Below, in pieces: positions 1 through 9,969 of a DNA stretch of 64,000 nt. Source of the stretch: AP-15 sp963788085 (lineage in GTDB: Bacteria > Pseudomonadota > Alphaproteobacteria > ATCC43930 > CGMCC-115725). Position 1 is the stretch's first letter; every line of letters starts with the position of its first letter. The notes under the pieces were generated by a model. The model searched no databases. It saw only the letters and a list, made by a program, of their open reading frames with translations, and was not told where the DNA came from. The translations under genes and the position numbers were made by a program. Where the stretch lies: the NCBI GenBank assembly GCA_963788085.1, contig CAWBFS010000015.1:62001-126000 (forward strand), written 5' to 3'.

Positions 1-717
1 GTCTCCCTTCGTGACCGCCAGAAGCGCAACCTGCTGGCCACTCTTCTGCTGTCGCTCGGCGTGCCGATGTTGCTGGCCGGCGACGAAATCGGGCGGACAC
101 AGCGCGGCAACAACAATGCCTATTGTCAAGACAACGAAATCTCCTGGTTCGACTGGAATCACATCGGACCGGCGGACGAGGAATTGGCCTGGTTCGTCCG
201 CTATCTGATCCATCTCCGCCGCCGTCACCGCGTCTTTTCCCGCCCACGGTTTTTGCGCGGTGAGGTACTCTCCGAGGCTGGGGTCAAAGACATTACCTGG
301 ATCACTCCTTCCGGCAAGGAGGCAACGACAGAGGACTGGGAAAATCCGGTAGGGTTGGCCCTCGGATACGTCCTGAGCGGCGCGGCCGGCGAGTTCTTCA
401 CCCCGGGCGGCCAACGCGATATCGACGAAAGCTTTCTCGTAATGATGAATGCGCACAGCGAGGAGCTCGACTTTTGTTTTCCAATCCTTACTTCGCCAAT
501 GTCGTGGGAGCCACTGGTCGATACCGCAGAGCCGACCGGGCGCGCTGCCGCGGCGAAACGTTACGAAGCGGGGGAAATTTATCGGCTGCAGGCTCACTCG
601 TTTGCGCTGTTCATTGACAGAGCACCGCGGCCGACATTGCCGCGCGGTGTCCCAATATTGACTGGTGGATTATTGCTCGACGGCGTTGCAGAGCAGAAGA
701 GGGATAGATTGCGGTGA
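1..717 (+). CDS. glgX: Glycogen debranching enzyme GlgX, C-terminal part (5' end outside window)
   Basis: GlgX hydrolyses alpha-1,6 branches of glycogen limit dextrins in the cytoplasm. The frame is open from base 1, so this is the last 238 codons of a protein usually about 700 residues long. Near the start it carries the family block VPMLLAGDEIGRTQRGNNNA followed by YCQDNEISWFDW, which is the end of the GH13 barrel; the rest is the C-terminal beta domain. The stop at 715-717 is one base before the malQ ATG, so the two genes are translationally coupled. Together with malQ and treY it forms a glycogen to maltodextrin to trehalose operon. The family call is firm; the N-terminus cannot be judged. 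Confidence 0.93.
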   Translation, partial: VSLRDRQKRNLLATLLLSLGVPMLLAGDEIGRTQRGNNNAYCQDNEISWFDWNHIGPADEELAWFVRYLIHLRRRHRVFSRPRFLRGEVLSEAGVKDITWITPSGKEATTEDWENPVGLALGYVLSGAAGEFFTPGGQRDIDESFLVMMNAHSEELDFCFPILTSPMSWEPLVDTAEPTGRAAAAKRYEAGEIYRLQAHSFALFIDRAPRPTLPRGVPILTGGLLLDGVAEQKRDRLR

Positions 718-718
718 T

Positions 719-2902
719 ATGAGCAGCCGTCCCGACCTCCTTCAGCTCGCCGGACTGATCGGCATCGAAACGCGTTACACGGACGCGCTGGGGCAAACCC
801 GAGAGGTGTCGGATGATACATTACTGGCGCTGGCAGCTGCCTTCGGCCTGCCATCCGACCCGGTGTGCGCTCGACGTCAGATCGAGGAGCAACAACGATC
901 TTTGCCGCTTGGGCTCGAGGCTGCGCATCTGGTGCGCGTCGAGGATCGGCGCCCCGAGCTCTCGCTACGCCTGCCACCAGGCTGTCGCAGAGTTTTCTGG
1001 GGCTGCCATCTCGCAGACGGCGACGAGCACTCAGGCCGGGTGACGGTCGATGCCCACTCGAATGTAGAGCGCTTCGCATTGGCCCTGCCGAGTGGCTTGC
1101 CGCTCGGCTATCACCGGCTTGAAGTCGAAGCTGACGGCATTAACGCTTGTGCCGATCTAATCGTCGCGCCGGATCGCTGCCACCTTCCCGCCGAGCTCGG
1201 GCCGGGATCGCGCAGCTGGGGGCTGAGCTGTCAGCTTTACGGTCTACGCAGCGAGCGGAATTGGGGGATCGGAGATTTCAGCGATCTCGCGATGCTCGCC
1301 CGCACTGCGGGACGTTGCACCGCTTCGGTGGTCGGCATCAATCCGCTGCACGCGCTGTTCGCCGCCGAGCCGCGGCATGTCAGCCCCTATTCGCCTTCGA
1401 GCCGCAGCCAGCTCGACTATCTTTACATCGACGTGACGGCAGTTCCCGGGTTTGCCGAAGACGAGGCGATACGCGAATTGACCGGCGGCCAGTGGTTCGG
1501 GGCGACTCATTGGGCGGCCCGCTCGGCCGAGCTCATCGATTATGGTGCCGTCGCCGCTTGCAAGCGGTCGGTACTGGAAGCATTGTTTCGTCGGTTCCGG
1601 TCATTCGAGCTCGGCGTGAACGGGACGGCGACCAGCGTTGCCGGGCGGGCTTTCCGGGACTTTCAGCAGAGCGCGGGGCAATCGCTCGCTGATTTTGCCG
1701 TGTTCGAAGCGCTCCACGAGCATCACCTTCGCGAGAGCCGACAGTTTTCATGGCACAGCTGGCCGGCGCCGATGCGCAATCCACGATCGCGCCAGGTTGC
1801 CGCCTTTGCGGCCGCGCATCGCGATCGCGTCGAGTTCTTTCAGTTTTTGCAATGGGAGGCCGATAGGCAGCTCGCAGCCGCGTCGCGAGCTGGCCGGGAA
1901 GCCGGGCTCTCGATTGGACTCTATCGGGACCTGGCGGTCGGCGCCGACCCGAATGGGGCGGAAGCCTGGGCCGATCAGGAGCTGGTCGCGCCGGGAGCAT
2001 CGATCGGCGCGCCGCCCGACGCGTTGAGCCGCGGCGGACAGAATTGGGGCTTGGCTCCGGTCAATCCATTGGTGCTTCGGCGTCAGGGCTTTGCACCGTT
2101 TATTGCGTCGCTGCGCGCCAATATGCGGCATGCCGGGATTTTGCGGATCGACCATGTGATGTCGCTCAACCGGCTCTATTGGATCCCGAGAGGAATGGAG
2201 GCGACAGCCGGCGCTTACGTAAACTATCCGTTCAAGGAGTTGATCCGGCTGGTCGCGCTCGAGAGCTGGCGCCAGGCCTGCGCCGTTGTCGGCGAAGATC
2301 TCGGCACTGTGCCCGATGGGTTTCGCGACACCATGCGTTCGGCCAACATTTTGTCGTACCGAATTTTTGTCTTTGAGCGCAAATCCGACGGGACATTCGT
2401 GCCGCCGGCCCAATACCCGGAGCTGGCTGCAGCTTCGGCGGCCACTCACGACATCGCGACTCTGAAGGGGTTCTGGCTGGGCACCGATATCATTTGGCGC
2501 CGGCGTCTCGGACTTTACCCCGACCGGCATGCTGAGGAAGCAGAGGCAGCCGAGCGCCACCGCGATCGCAGTCTCCTGCTCGCCGCGCTCGTCCGGGAAG
2601 GATTGATTGCACCCGCCCAAATCGGGGAGTTTCTTCCTGAAGGCAGCGAGCCGGTCTATACGACCGGGCTCGCGGACGCCATTCTCGCGTATCTCGGCCG
2701 CTCGCGTGCCCGTCTGATGCTGGTTCAGCTCGAGGATGTGCTCTCCGAGGTCGAGCAGGCGAATTTGCCCGGTACTACCGACGCGCACCCCAATTGGCGC
2801 CGGCGTTTGTCCCGTAGCCTCGAGGAGATCGACCGTGGGGTCGAGCTGCGCCGCGTAGCGGCACTGATTGAGGAGGCGCGCCTGGGCTCGGCGACGGAAT
2901 GA
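719..2902 (+). CDS. malQ: 4-alpha-glucanotransferase (amylomaltase)
   Basis: A 727-residue GH77 enzyme that transfers alpha-1,4-glucan segments between maltodextrins and releases glucose. Visible family blocks are NWGIGDF (around residue 180), RIDHVMSLNRLYWIPRG, VVGEDLGTVP and ATHDIATLKGFW, which include the catalytic Asp and Glu regions. An upstream TTG at 665 would add 18 residues inside glgX; the ATG at 719 is preferred because the conserved N-terminal region (SSRPDLLQLAGLIGI) begins there. It overlaps treY by 4 bases. It probably processes the dextrins left by GlgX and supplies linear chains to TreY. Confidence 0.95.
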   Translation: MSSRPDLLQLAGLIGIETRYTDALGQTREVSDDTLLALAAAFGLPSDPVCARRQIEEQQRSLPLGLEAAHLVRVEDRRPELSLRLPPGCRRVFWGCHLADGDEHSGRVTVDAHSNVERFALALPSGLPLGYHRLEVEADGINACADLIVAPDRCHLPAELGPGSRSWGLSCQLYGLRSERNWGIGDFSDLAMLARTAGRCTASVVGINPLHALFAAEPRHVSPYSPSSRSQLDYLYIDVTAVPGFAEDEAIRELTGGQWFGATHWAARSAELIDYGAVAACKRSVLEALFRRFRSFELGVNGTATSVAGRAFRDFQQSAGQSLADFAVFEALHEHHLRESRQFSWHSWPAPMRNPRSRQVAAFAAAHRDRVEFFQFLQWEADRQLAAASRAGREAGLSIGLYRDLAVGADPNGAEAWADQELVAPGASIGAPPDALSRGGQNWGLAPVNPLVLRRQGFAPFIASLRANMRHAGILRIDHVMSLNRLYWIPRGMEATAGAYVNYPFKELIRLVALESWRQACAVVGEDLGTVPDGFRDTMRSANILSYRIFVFERKSDGTFVPPAQYPELAAASAATHDIATLKGFWLGTDIIWRRRLGLYPDRHAEEAEAAERHRDRSLLLAALVREGLIAPAQIGEFLPEGSEPVYTTGLADAILAYLGRSRARLMLVQLEDVLSEVEQANLPGTTDAHPNWRRRLSRSLEEIDRGVELRRVAALIEEARLGSATE

Positions 2903-5901
2903 ACGAACTGACCGACTGTTTCACAGCGATTCGCGCCACCTATCGACTGCAGTTCCATCGCCGGTTCACTTTTCGGGACGCCATGCAGCTGGTGCCGTAC
3001 CTTGCGGCACTCGGCATCAGCCATATCTACGCCTCGCCGATTATGGAAGCGCGTCCCGGCTCGACGCACGGCTACGACATCATTGATCACACCCGCCTCA
3101 ATCCAGAAATCGGCACGGAGGCGGACTTCCGCGCGCTTCTCGATGCGCTGCATACGCGCGGCATGGGGTTGATCCTCGATTTTGTTCCGAACCATATGGG
3201 TATCGGCAGCGACAACGCCTGGTGGCACGATATCCTCGAATGGGGCCGAGAGTCGCCATTCGCCGCCTATTTCGACATCAACTGGGACGCCATCCGGACG
3301 GACCTCAAGGGCCGGGTCCTGTTGCCGGTACTGGGCGATCATTATGGGCTCATCCTGGAGAAAGGGGAGATTGCGCTTCGCTTCGATGCCGAGACGGGGA
3401 GTTTCAACGCGTGGTATTTCGAGCATCGGTTCCCGATCTCCCCGCGCTGCTATGCGATGATCCTGGCAGCTGGCGGCGAGCCGTTGGCCTCCCTGACCGC
3501 CGAATTTCGGGCCTTCGACGAATTCCGAACGGACATCGCGCGCGAGCGCGCGGCTGAACTGAAGCAATGGCTCGTCGAACGCGCACGCGAGTCGGGCTTC
3601 GCCGGCGGGATCGAGAACGCCGTGAGACGGTTCACCGGCCAACCCGGCGACCCGGTGAGCTTCAGGCGGCTGCATGATCTCCTCGAAATGCAGGCGTATC
3701 GGATCGCCTATTGGCGGGTGGCCGCAGAGGAGATCAATTACCGGCGGTTCTTCAATATCAACGAGCTGGCCGGCTTGCGCATGGAATTGCCTGAGCTGTT
3801 CGAGAAGACGCATCGACTGGTCTCGAGCTTGATCGAGCGCGGAGACGTGCAGGGCTTGCGGATCGACCACATCGATGGACTATTTGACCCAGAGGCCTAT
3901 TGCGAGCAGCTGCACCGCCAATTTGGCGCGCGGCTTTATGTGCTGGTCGAGAAAATACTCGCACGGTACGAAACACTTCCACCCTGGCCGATCGCCGGCA
4001 CCACCGGCTACGACTTCATCAATCAGGTTCTGGCGATTTTCGTCGACCCAGGCGGCGAGATGCCGATGACACGGCTCTATCGCCGGTTCGCCAATTCCGC
4101 GGACAGCTACGACGATGTCCTCTACGCCTGCAAGAAACGCATCACGAGAGTGAACCTCGCCAGCGAAGTGAACGTGCTCGCAAACGAGTTTCACCGCTTG
4201 TCCATGAGCAACTGGCGCACTCGAGACTTCACATTGAACGGCATCCTGTCTGCGCTCGAAGAGGTGATTGCGGCATTTCCGGTATACCGCACCTATGTGT
4301 CTCGAGAGGGCGCCAGCGCCGACGATCTTCGCTATATCGAATGGGCGCTTGCTCAAGCAAAGAAGCGTTGGCGGGTACAGGACCTCAGCATCTTCGATTT
4401 TTTTCACGCCGTACTCAGCGGCCAGTTGGGAGACCAGCAACTCCACGCCGAAGCCGATGAGGCACTGCGGGTGGCGATGCATTTTCAGCAGGTGACTGGC
4501 CCGGTGATGGCTAAAGCAGCGGAAGACACGGCGTTTTATCGCTATTTCCGGTTGTTGCCGCTAAACGAAGTCGGCGGTGATCCCCGGCGCTTCGGAATGT
4601 CGGTCGCCGCCTTCCATCACCTCACTCAGGAACGCGCCCGCTCCTGGCCACGCGCTATGATAACGACGGCCACTCACGACACAAAACGCGGCGAGGACGG
4701 TCGAATGCGCCTGGCGTTGTTGTCGGAGATGCCGAGGGATTGGGGACGGCGGGTGGCCCAGTGGGTTCGTCTCAACCGCTCGCGCCGATCCGAAATCGAT
4801 GGGGAAATCGTACCTGATCGCAATGTCGAGTACCTCTTCTATCAATCCTTGCTCGGGGCGTGGCCTCCTGGCGTCGACCCGAGCGACATGGAGGGAATGA
4901 AGAGCCTCGCCGAGCGTCTCGAGACGTACATGATCAAGGCGGTTCGCGAAGGAAAACAGCACTCGAGCTGGAGCAACCCCAATGCCGCTTACGAAGCCGC
5001 CCTTCAGCGGTTCGTGCATATGGTACTCGACGTAACCCGGACCAATCCATTCCTCGTCGAGTTTCATTCCTTCGTCGAGTCGCTGGCCCGGCTGGGCGCG
5101 ATCAATTCGCTGTCTCAACTGGTTCTGAAACTAACTGTCCCCGGTATTCCAGACATCTATCAGGGCGGCGAGATGTGGGATTTCAGCCTTGTAGACCCGG
5201 ACAATCGCCGACCAGTCGATTGGAACGCCCGGCGGGCCTTGTTTGACGAAATCGTCTCCGCCTCGGTAGCCGAGCTTGCGCGAAGTTGGCAGGACGGCCG
5301 CGAGAAGCTGTTTTGCGTCCGCCGACTTCTAGCGCTGCGGCGGTGGCACCCCGAGTTGTTTGCCGAAGGCGATTATCAACCGCTCGAGATCGAGGGCGAA
5401 CAAAGCAACCACCTGTGTGCATTCGCTCGGAACTACGCTGGCGAAGCGCTGGTCTCTGCGGTGCCGCGTTTGATACATCGGCTCTATCGGGGCGCTGCTG
5501 GGAATGCCGACTGGGGGGTGACCGAGATCTGCCTCCCGTCGGGAAGAGAATGGCAAAACGCGTTTACCGGCTGCAGAATTCACGGGCAGGATCGGGTCCG
5601 GGCAGCCGATCTGTTCGCCGATTTTCCGGTGTGCGTGCTGGTGGCTGGACCCCGAGCAAACCGATCTCTCGATGAAGCCGACGCCACAAAAAGGGGTTAT
5701 ATTCGCCTCGATACGAGCTTGGGTATGAGCCGCGGGATCCCGGGTTACCCCGGCGGTCTACCCAGGGGGTCGGCGGAGGAGGCGGGGCCCGTGCCTCCCC
5801 GCCCGCTCCCCCACGAGGGCCCCCTGCGAAGACCCGAGAACGCACGTGCCTTGGACCGGCGTGAGGTTTCCAGATTTGCACAAAACCGGCGGTTGTTGTA
5901 A
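2899..5901 (+). CDS. treY: Maltooligosyl trehalose synthase TreY, with unusual C-terminal extension
   Basis: TreY converts the reducing-end alpha-1,4 bond of a maltodextrin to alpha,alpha-1,1, the first step of the TreY/TreZ trehalose pathway. GH13 signatures include DFVPNHMGIG near residue 95, GLRIDHIDGLFDPEAY near residue 320, and TATHDTKRGED. The start overlaps malQ (ATGA). The family domain appears to end near residue 915 at FADFPVCVLVA (about base 5643). A further ~85 residues rich in Gly, Pro and Arg run on to the stop at 5901 through a GC-rich hairpin. That tail looks like read-through into former intergenic DNA, perhaps because the original stop was lost. The enzyme call is firm; the functional C-terminus is uncertain. 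Confidence 0.93.
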   Translation: MNELTDCFTAIRATYRLQFHRRFTFRDAMQLVPYLAALGISHIYASPIMEARPGSTHGYDIIDHTRLNPEIGTEADFRALLDALHTRGMGLILDFVPNHMGIGSDNAWWHDILEWGRESPFAAYFDINWDAIRTDLKGRVLLPVLGDHYGLILEKGEIALRFDAETGSFNAWYFEHRFPISPRCYAMILAAGGEPLASLTAEFRAFDEFRTDIARERAAELKQWLVERARESGFAGGIENAVRRFTGQPGDPVSFRRLHDLLEMQAYRIAYWRVAAEEINYRRFFNINELAGLRMELPELFEKTHRLVSSLIERGDVQGLRIDHIDGLFDPEAYCEQLHRQFGARLYVLVEKILARYETLPPWPIAGTTGYDFINQVLAIFVDPGGEMPMTRLYRRFANSADSYDDVLYACKKRITRVNLASEVNVLANEFHRLSMSNWRTRDFTLNGILSALEEVIAAFPVYRTYVSREGASADDLRYIEWALAQAKKRWRVQDLSIFDFFHAVLSGQLGDQQLHAEADEALRVAMHFQQVTGPVMAKAAEDTAFYRYFRLLPLNEVGGDPRRFGMSVAAFHHLTQERARSWPRAMITTATHDTKRGEDGRMRLALLSEMPRDWGRRVAQWVRLNRSRRSEIDGEIVPDRNVEYLFYQSLLGAWPPGVDPSDMEGMKSLAERLETYMIKAVREGKQHSSWSNPNAAYEAALQRFVHMVLDVTRTNPFLVEFHSFVESLARLGAINSLSQLVLKLTVPGIPDIYQGGEMWDFSLVDPDNRRPVDWNARRALFDEIVSASVAELARSWQDGREKLFCVRRLLALRRWHPELFAEGDYQPLEIEGEQSNHLCAFARNYAGEALVSAVPRLIHRLYRGAAGNADWGVTEICLPSGREWQNAFTGCRIHGQDRVRAADLFADFPVCVLVAGPRANRSLDEADATKRGYIRLDTSLGMSRGIPGYPGGLPRGSAEEAGPVPPRPLPHEGPLRRPENARALDRREVSRFAQNRRLL
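5763..5826 (+). other. GC-rich hairpin inside the treY tail
   Basis: A 9-base-pair outer stem (CAGGGGGTC at 5763-5771 with GGCCCCCTG at 5818-5826, one T-G wobble) encloses a second GC stem (GGCGGGG with CCCCGCC) in a stretch of nearly pure G and C. No T-run follows, so it is not a classical terminator. It lies after the end of the recognisable TreY domain and before ftsK. It could be a structured RNA, an intergenic repeat or simply GC-rich sequence; I do not recognise a known RNA family. Confidence 0.4.
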
Positions 5902-5944
5902 CTGGAGCGAAGGTATCGGGGTGGGCCGGCGCCGGGGGGACAGC

Positions 5945-8327
5945 ATGGCCAAATCGACAGGTCGTAGCGTAGGTGCAGAAGCGCTTGCAGTTTTGAAGCA
6001 ACGGCTCGCGGAGGCGTTCGGCTTCGCTCTGTTGCTAGCCTGTCTCTTGCTGTTCCTGTCATTGTTCACCTATGACCCGCGCGATGGATCGCTGAACACG
6101 GCGGTTGATGCGACGCCTCACAATTTCCTCGGCCATGATGGAGCGGTGCTGGCCGACCTCTTGTGGCAGAGTTCTTGGGCTCGCATGCTTTTTGATCCCG
6201 ATTCTCCTGCTCGCCTGGTCGCTTCGCCTTATGCTGCACCGCCCTCTTCGGTCCGCCTGGGTTCGATTGGCACTTCTTCCGGCGGTCCTGACGCTGGGTG
6301 CGGTAGCGCTATCGATCCTCGATCTCGGAGCGCTCTCTCCGCCGGCGGGTCCCGGCGGCGCCATCGGCTGGGTCATGGAGCGGTTTCTGGCGCGCTCCGG
6401 TCTCGGCACCGCGGCATTGCCTATCTCGATGGCGGCTGCGGCAGTTGCCGGCCTCCTATTGCTGGCTACCATGGGGCTGTCTTTGCGAGATTGGCGCGCG
6501 ATCGGTGCTGGCGCTGGCCGGGGGGCTATACGCCTGGAGGCGGGCTCACTCCTTGCTCGTGTTTGGTGCCGTTGGCAAAAATCGCATGTCGCGCGCACCC
6601 CGGAATCCGATCGCCGTTCCGACGCCTCCGAGGTGCGCCGTCCGCCAGTCGTCACTCCGTTGCCCAGCCGGCGCGAACCTCGGCTGAGCCAAGCGCAAAT
6701 GGGCGCGCCAGCCGGCCCGCGGGACCGGGGTGGGCTCGTTCGTTTCATCGCACCAAGAGGGAGGCCGCCGGCGCCAGGAAAGCGTGCTGAAGAGGAACGT
6801 CAGCCGGCGCTTGACCTCGAACCCGAACAACAGCCCCTGTTGCCCTCACTCGAGCTCTTGATAAAGCCGCCGGCGGCCAAAGCCGAAGCGATTAACGAGG
6901 AGGCTCTCGAAAAAAACGCCCGGCTGCTCGAGACGGTGCTCGAGGATTTTGGCGTCCGCGGCCAAATCGTGCAGGTTCGGCCGGGACCGGTCGTCACCCT
7001 GTACGAGTTCGAGCCGGCTCCCGGCATCAAGGCGTCGCGGATCATCGGTCTTGCGGACGACATTGCTCGCTCGATGAGCGCCATTTCGGTTCGCGTCGCG
7101 GTCGTTTCCGGCCGAAACGTGATTGGCATCGAGCTTCCCAACCGCAAGGCGGAAACGGTGTTTCTGCGCGAGCTGCTCGATTCGCCGGTTTACGAAAGCC
7201 ATCCCGGACGCCTCGCGCTAATCCTGGGTAAGGACATTTCCGGTGAGCCCGTGCTGGCCGACCTCGCGAAGATGCCGCATCTGTTGATCGCGGGCACCAC
7301 TGGGTCAGGCAAATCGGTCGGCATCAACACGATGATCCTGTCGATCCTGTACCGAATGCCGCCCGACCGCTGCAAGTTCATCATGATAGACCCGAAGATG
7401 CTCGAACTCTCCGTCTATGACGGCATCCCGCACCTTCTCGCGCCGGTCGTCACCGATCCGCGGAAAGCGGTGCTGGCGTTGAAATGGACGGTCCGGGAGA
7501 TGGAGAACCGCTATCGCAAGATGTCGAAGCTCGGGGTGCGCAACATCGACGGGTTCAACGCGCGCTTGGCCGATGCCGAGGCCAAGGGCGAGAGCGTGAT
7601 CCGGGAGGTGCAGACGGGGTTCGATCCGGAAACGGGTCAGCCGATTTTCGAGCCGCAGCCGTTCGACACCAGCGAACTGCCGCTGATCGTCGTGGTCGTC
7701 GACGAAATGGCGGATCTGATGATGGTCGCGGGCAAGGAGATAGAGGCGGCGATCCAGCGTCTGGCACAGATGGCCCGAGCCGCCGGCATCCATTTGATCA
7801 TGGCGACGCAACGCCCGTCCGTCGACGTCATCACCGGCACGATCAAAGCAAATTTTCCGACCCGCATCAGCTTTCAGGTGACGTCGAAAATCGACAGCCG
7901 CACAATTCTCGGGGAGGGCGGTGCCGAGCAGCTCCTCGGCCGGGGCGACCTGCTTTACATGGCGGGCGGCGGGCGCATCACCCGTGTCCACGGCCCGTTC
8001 GTCTCGGACGAAGAGGTCGAGCGCGTCGTCTCGTTCCTAAAAACGCGCGGGACACCGGACTTCATCGACGAAATCACCGAGGATGACGGCGTTCCGTCGG
8101 ATCTTTTGAGTGAAGAAGAAGAGGGTCAATCGGCCGATAAGCTTTATGCCCAGGCGGTGGCGGTCGTGTGTCGCGAGCGCAAAGCTTCGACGAGCTTTGT
8201 CCAACGTCATCTCCAGATCGGCTACAATCGCGCGGCGCGAATCATCGAGCGAATGGAAACGGAAGGCATTGTCACTGCCGCTAATCATGTCGGAAAACGC
8301 GAGGTGCTGGCGCGCGGCGGCGAATGA
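5945..8327 (+). CDS. ftsK: DNA translocase FtsK (apparent +1 frameshift near 6170)
   Basis: FtsK is the divisome-anchored hexameric DNA pump that positions dif sites for XerCD during chromosome segregation. The N-terminus (MAKSTGRSVGAEALAVL, first membrane segment, then LNTAVDATPHNFLG) is read in frame 2 from the ATG at 5945, which has a G-rich Shine-Dalgarno. At base 6170 the homology moves to frame 3 (GLACFLIPILLLAW onward), so one extra base is present. Frame 3 gives the rest of the membrane domain, an Arg/Pro linker, the alpha/beta motor (Walker A GTTGSGKS near 7290, Walker B LIVVVVDEMADL near 7685) and the gamma winged helix (AQAVAVVCRERKASTSFVQR). An in-frame internal start at 6105 would lose the first membrane helix. 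Because ftsK is normally essential, a sequencing error is likelier than a pseudogene. Confidence 0.93.
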
Positions 8328-8396
8328 CCGCAATTGAAGCCCCAGGTGGCCGGGATCATCTACCTCTCGCTATTGGCGTAGAGGAGCGGAGGCGAG

Positions 8397-9104
8397 ATGG
8401 CCGGTATCGAGGAGCGCCGAAGGCCTTGGCGATTCCCCGGCGATTCCGTCTCGATGAATTGTCGGCTCGTGCTCGCGGCTTACTTTGCATTTGCTGCAAC
8501 GCATCTCTCGGCGGTAGCCGCTGCCCCTGCACCGCCGGCCGCTGTCGCGCTTACGTCGCAGGACAATGCTGATCTGCAGCGAATTGCTGCTTATTTGAAC
8601 AGCATTCGCACGATGTATGCCAAGTTTCGGCAGGTTGCCTCGGGCGGCGGTATCGCCACCGGGCAGCTCTGGATGGCGCGACCTGGCCGGATGCGCTTTG
8701 AGTACGATCCGCCCTCGCCAATTCTGCTCCTCGCTGACATGTTTTACGTCTACTACGTCGACAAGGAGCTGATCCAGATGTCCAAAGTCGGGCTGAAGTC
8801 GACGCCCGCTTGGCTCCTTCTGCGTGATCCGATCACGTTTGGCGACCTGATCGTGACCGGCTTCGAGCGAGGGGCGAATACCATAAGGGTAACGGTTGTC
8901 GAAAAGGCCGAGCCGGACAATGGCAGTTTGACCATGGTGTTCAGCGATAACCCGCCCGCATTGCGGCAATGGTCGATCGTAGATCAGCAGCGTAAGACCA
9001 CTACGGTTTCGCTCTACGATGAGCGATTCGGTATGGCGCTCGACCCCAAGCTGTTTGTATACCAGGATCCCTATGCCGCTTCGCGCCGCCAATCCGAACA
9101 TTGA
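8397..9104 (+). CDS. lolA: LolA-like periplasmic outer-membrane lipoprotein carrier
   Basis: LolA ferries lipoproteins from the LolCDE complex through the periplasm to the outer membrane. The 235-residue product has a signal peptide (RLVLAAYFAFAATHLSAVAA) and then a LolA-type domain with YLNSIRTMYAKFRQV and PGRMRFEYDPPSPILLLAD. GGAGG at 8388-8392 supports the ATG at 8397, giving a long basic n-region; an ATG at 8454 would place the signal peptide right at the start and is the alternative. Position after ftsK and before xth fits the usual alphaproteobacterial order. Assignment rests on fold-level motifs and context. Confidence 0.88.
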   Translation: MAGIEERRRPWRFPGDSVSMNCRLVLAAYFAFAATHLSAVAAAPAPPAAVALTSQDNADLQRIAAYLNSIRTMYAKFRQVASGGGIATGQLWMARPGRMRFEYDPPSPILLLADMFYVYYVDKELIQMSKVGLKSTPAWLLLRDPITFGDLIVTGFERGANTIRVTVVEKAEPDNGSLTMVFSDNPPALRQWSIVDQQRKTTTVSLYDERFGMALDPKLFVYQDPYAASRRQSEH

Positions 9105-9114
9105 GCAGAGCGTA

Positions 9115-9891
9115 ATGCCCGCCGGTCATGTGCCGATAATCGGTATTCCCACCTGCATGCGCACGGTCAACGAGCGGGTTTTCCATGGGGTCAACGAGAG
9201 ATATCCGAATGCGGTCATCGCTGCGACCGGTTGTCTACCGATCTTGATCCCCGCCATTGGTTCGAGGGTCGATGTCTGCGTGATCCTCGACAGGCTGGAC
9301 GGGTTGCTGTTGACCGGAAGCCCCTCGAACGTTCATCCGCGCCAGTACGGCGCTGAGCCGAGCCATTCGGAAATCCTGCACGATCCGGAGCGCGACGCGA
9401 CGACTTTGCCGCTGATCCGCGAAGCGGTTCGGCGTGATCTGCCGGTTCTGGCAATCTGCAGAGGTATCCAGGAGTTGAATGTCGCGCTCGGTGGCACTTT
9501 GCACCAGCGAGTGCACGAGCTCCCCGGCCGTCTCAATCATCGTTCGCGGAAAGATTCGCCGGACGGCCCTTACGGCCCGGCCCATAGTGTGGCGCTGAGC
9601 CCCGGTGGCCTTTTGGCGTCGCTGGCCGGCACAACCGAGGTGATGGTGAATTCACTGCACTCGCAAGGGATCGACCGTCCCGGGCTCACGCTCCGCGTCG
9701 AGGCGGTTGCGCCTGACGGTCAAATTGAAGCGGTGAGTCTGCCGGAGGCCAGGTTCATCGTCGGCGTGCAATGGCACCCCGAGTACAAAGTCCTCGAGAA
9801 TCCGCTGTCCAGAGCATTGTTTGCCATGTTTGCGCAGGCTTGCCTTCATGCAGCCTCCGCGGGAGCTGCCGTCGCGACCCGCGCGGCATGA
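9115..9891 (+). CDS. Class I glutamine amidotransferase-like hydrolase (PuuD/gamma-glutamyl-GABA hydrolase family)
   Basis: A 258-residue member of peptidase family C26. It shows the nucleophile elbow LAICRGIQELN (Cys of the triad), the oxyanion region LLLTGSPSNVHP, and the catalytic His in GVQWHPEY. Family members cleave gamma-glutamyl amide bonds, for example gamma-glutamyl-GABA in putrescine breakdown, but no other putrescine genes are nearby, so the substrate is unknown. The ATG at 9115 starts 10 bases after lolA and is the first sensible start before PIIGIPTCMR. Confidence 0.88.
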   Translation: MPAGHVPIIGIPTCMRTVNERVFHGVNERYPNAVIAATGCLPILIPAIGSRVDVCVILDRLDGLLLTGSPSNVHPRQYGAEPSHSEILHDPERDATTLPLIREAVRRDLPVLAICRGIQELNVALGGTLHQRVHELPGRLNHRSRKDSPDGPYGPAHSVALSPGGLLASLAGTTEVMVNSLHSQGIDRPGLTLRVEAVAPDGQIEAVSLPEARFIVGVQWHPEYKVLENPLSRALFAMFAQACLHAASAGAAVATRAA

Positions 9892-9969
9892 GAGAGATGG
9901 GGTTTAGTTCCCACGTTCATATGCATTTTCGCCGATTCCGATATGCAGAAATGCAAGTTTGTTTTTTTT

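Noticed and set aside
5564..6069. Leftward open frames opposite the treY end and ftsK start
   Set aside because: They arise from GC-rich structured sequence, have Pro/Arg/Gly-biased composition and overlap well-supported rightward genes.
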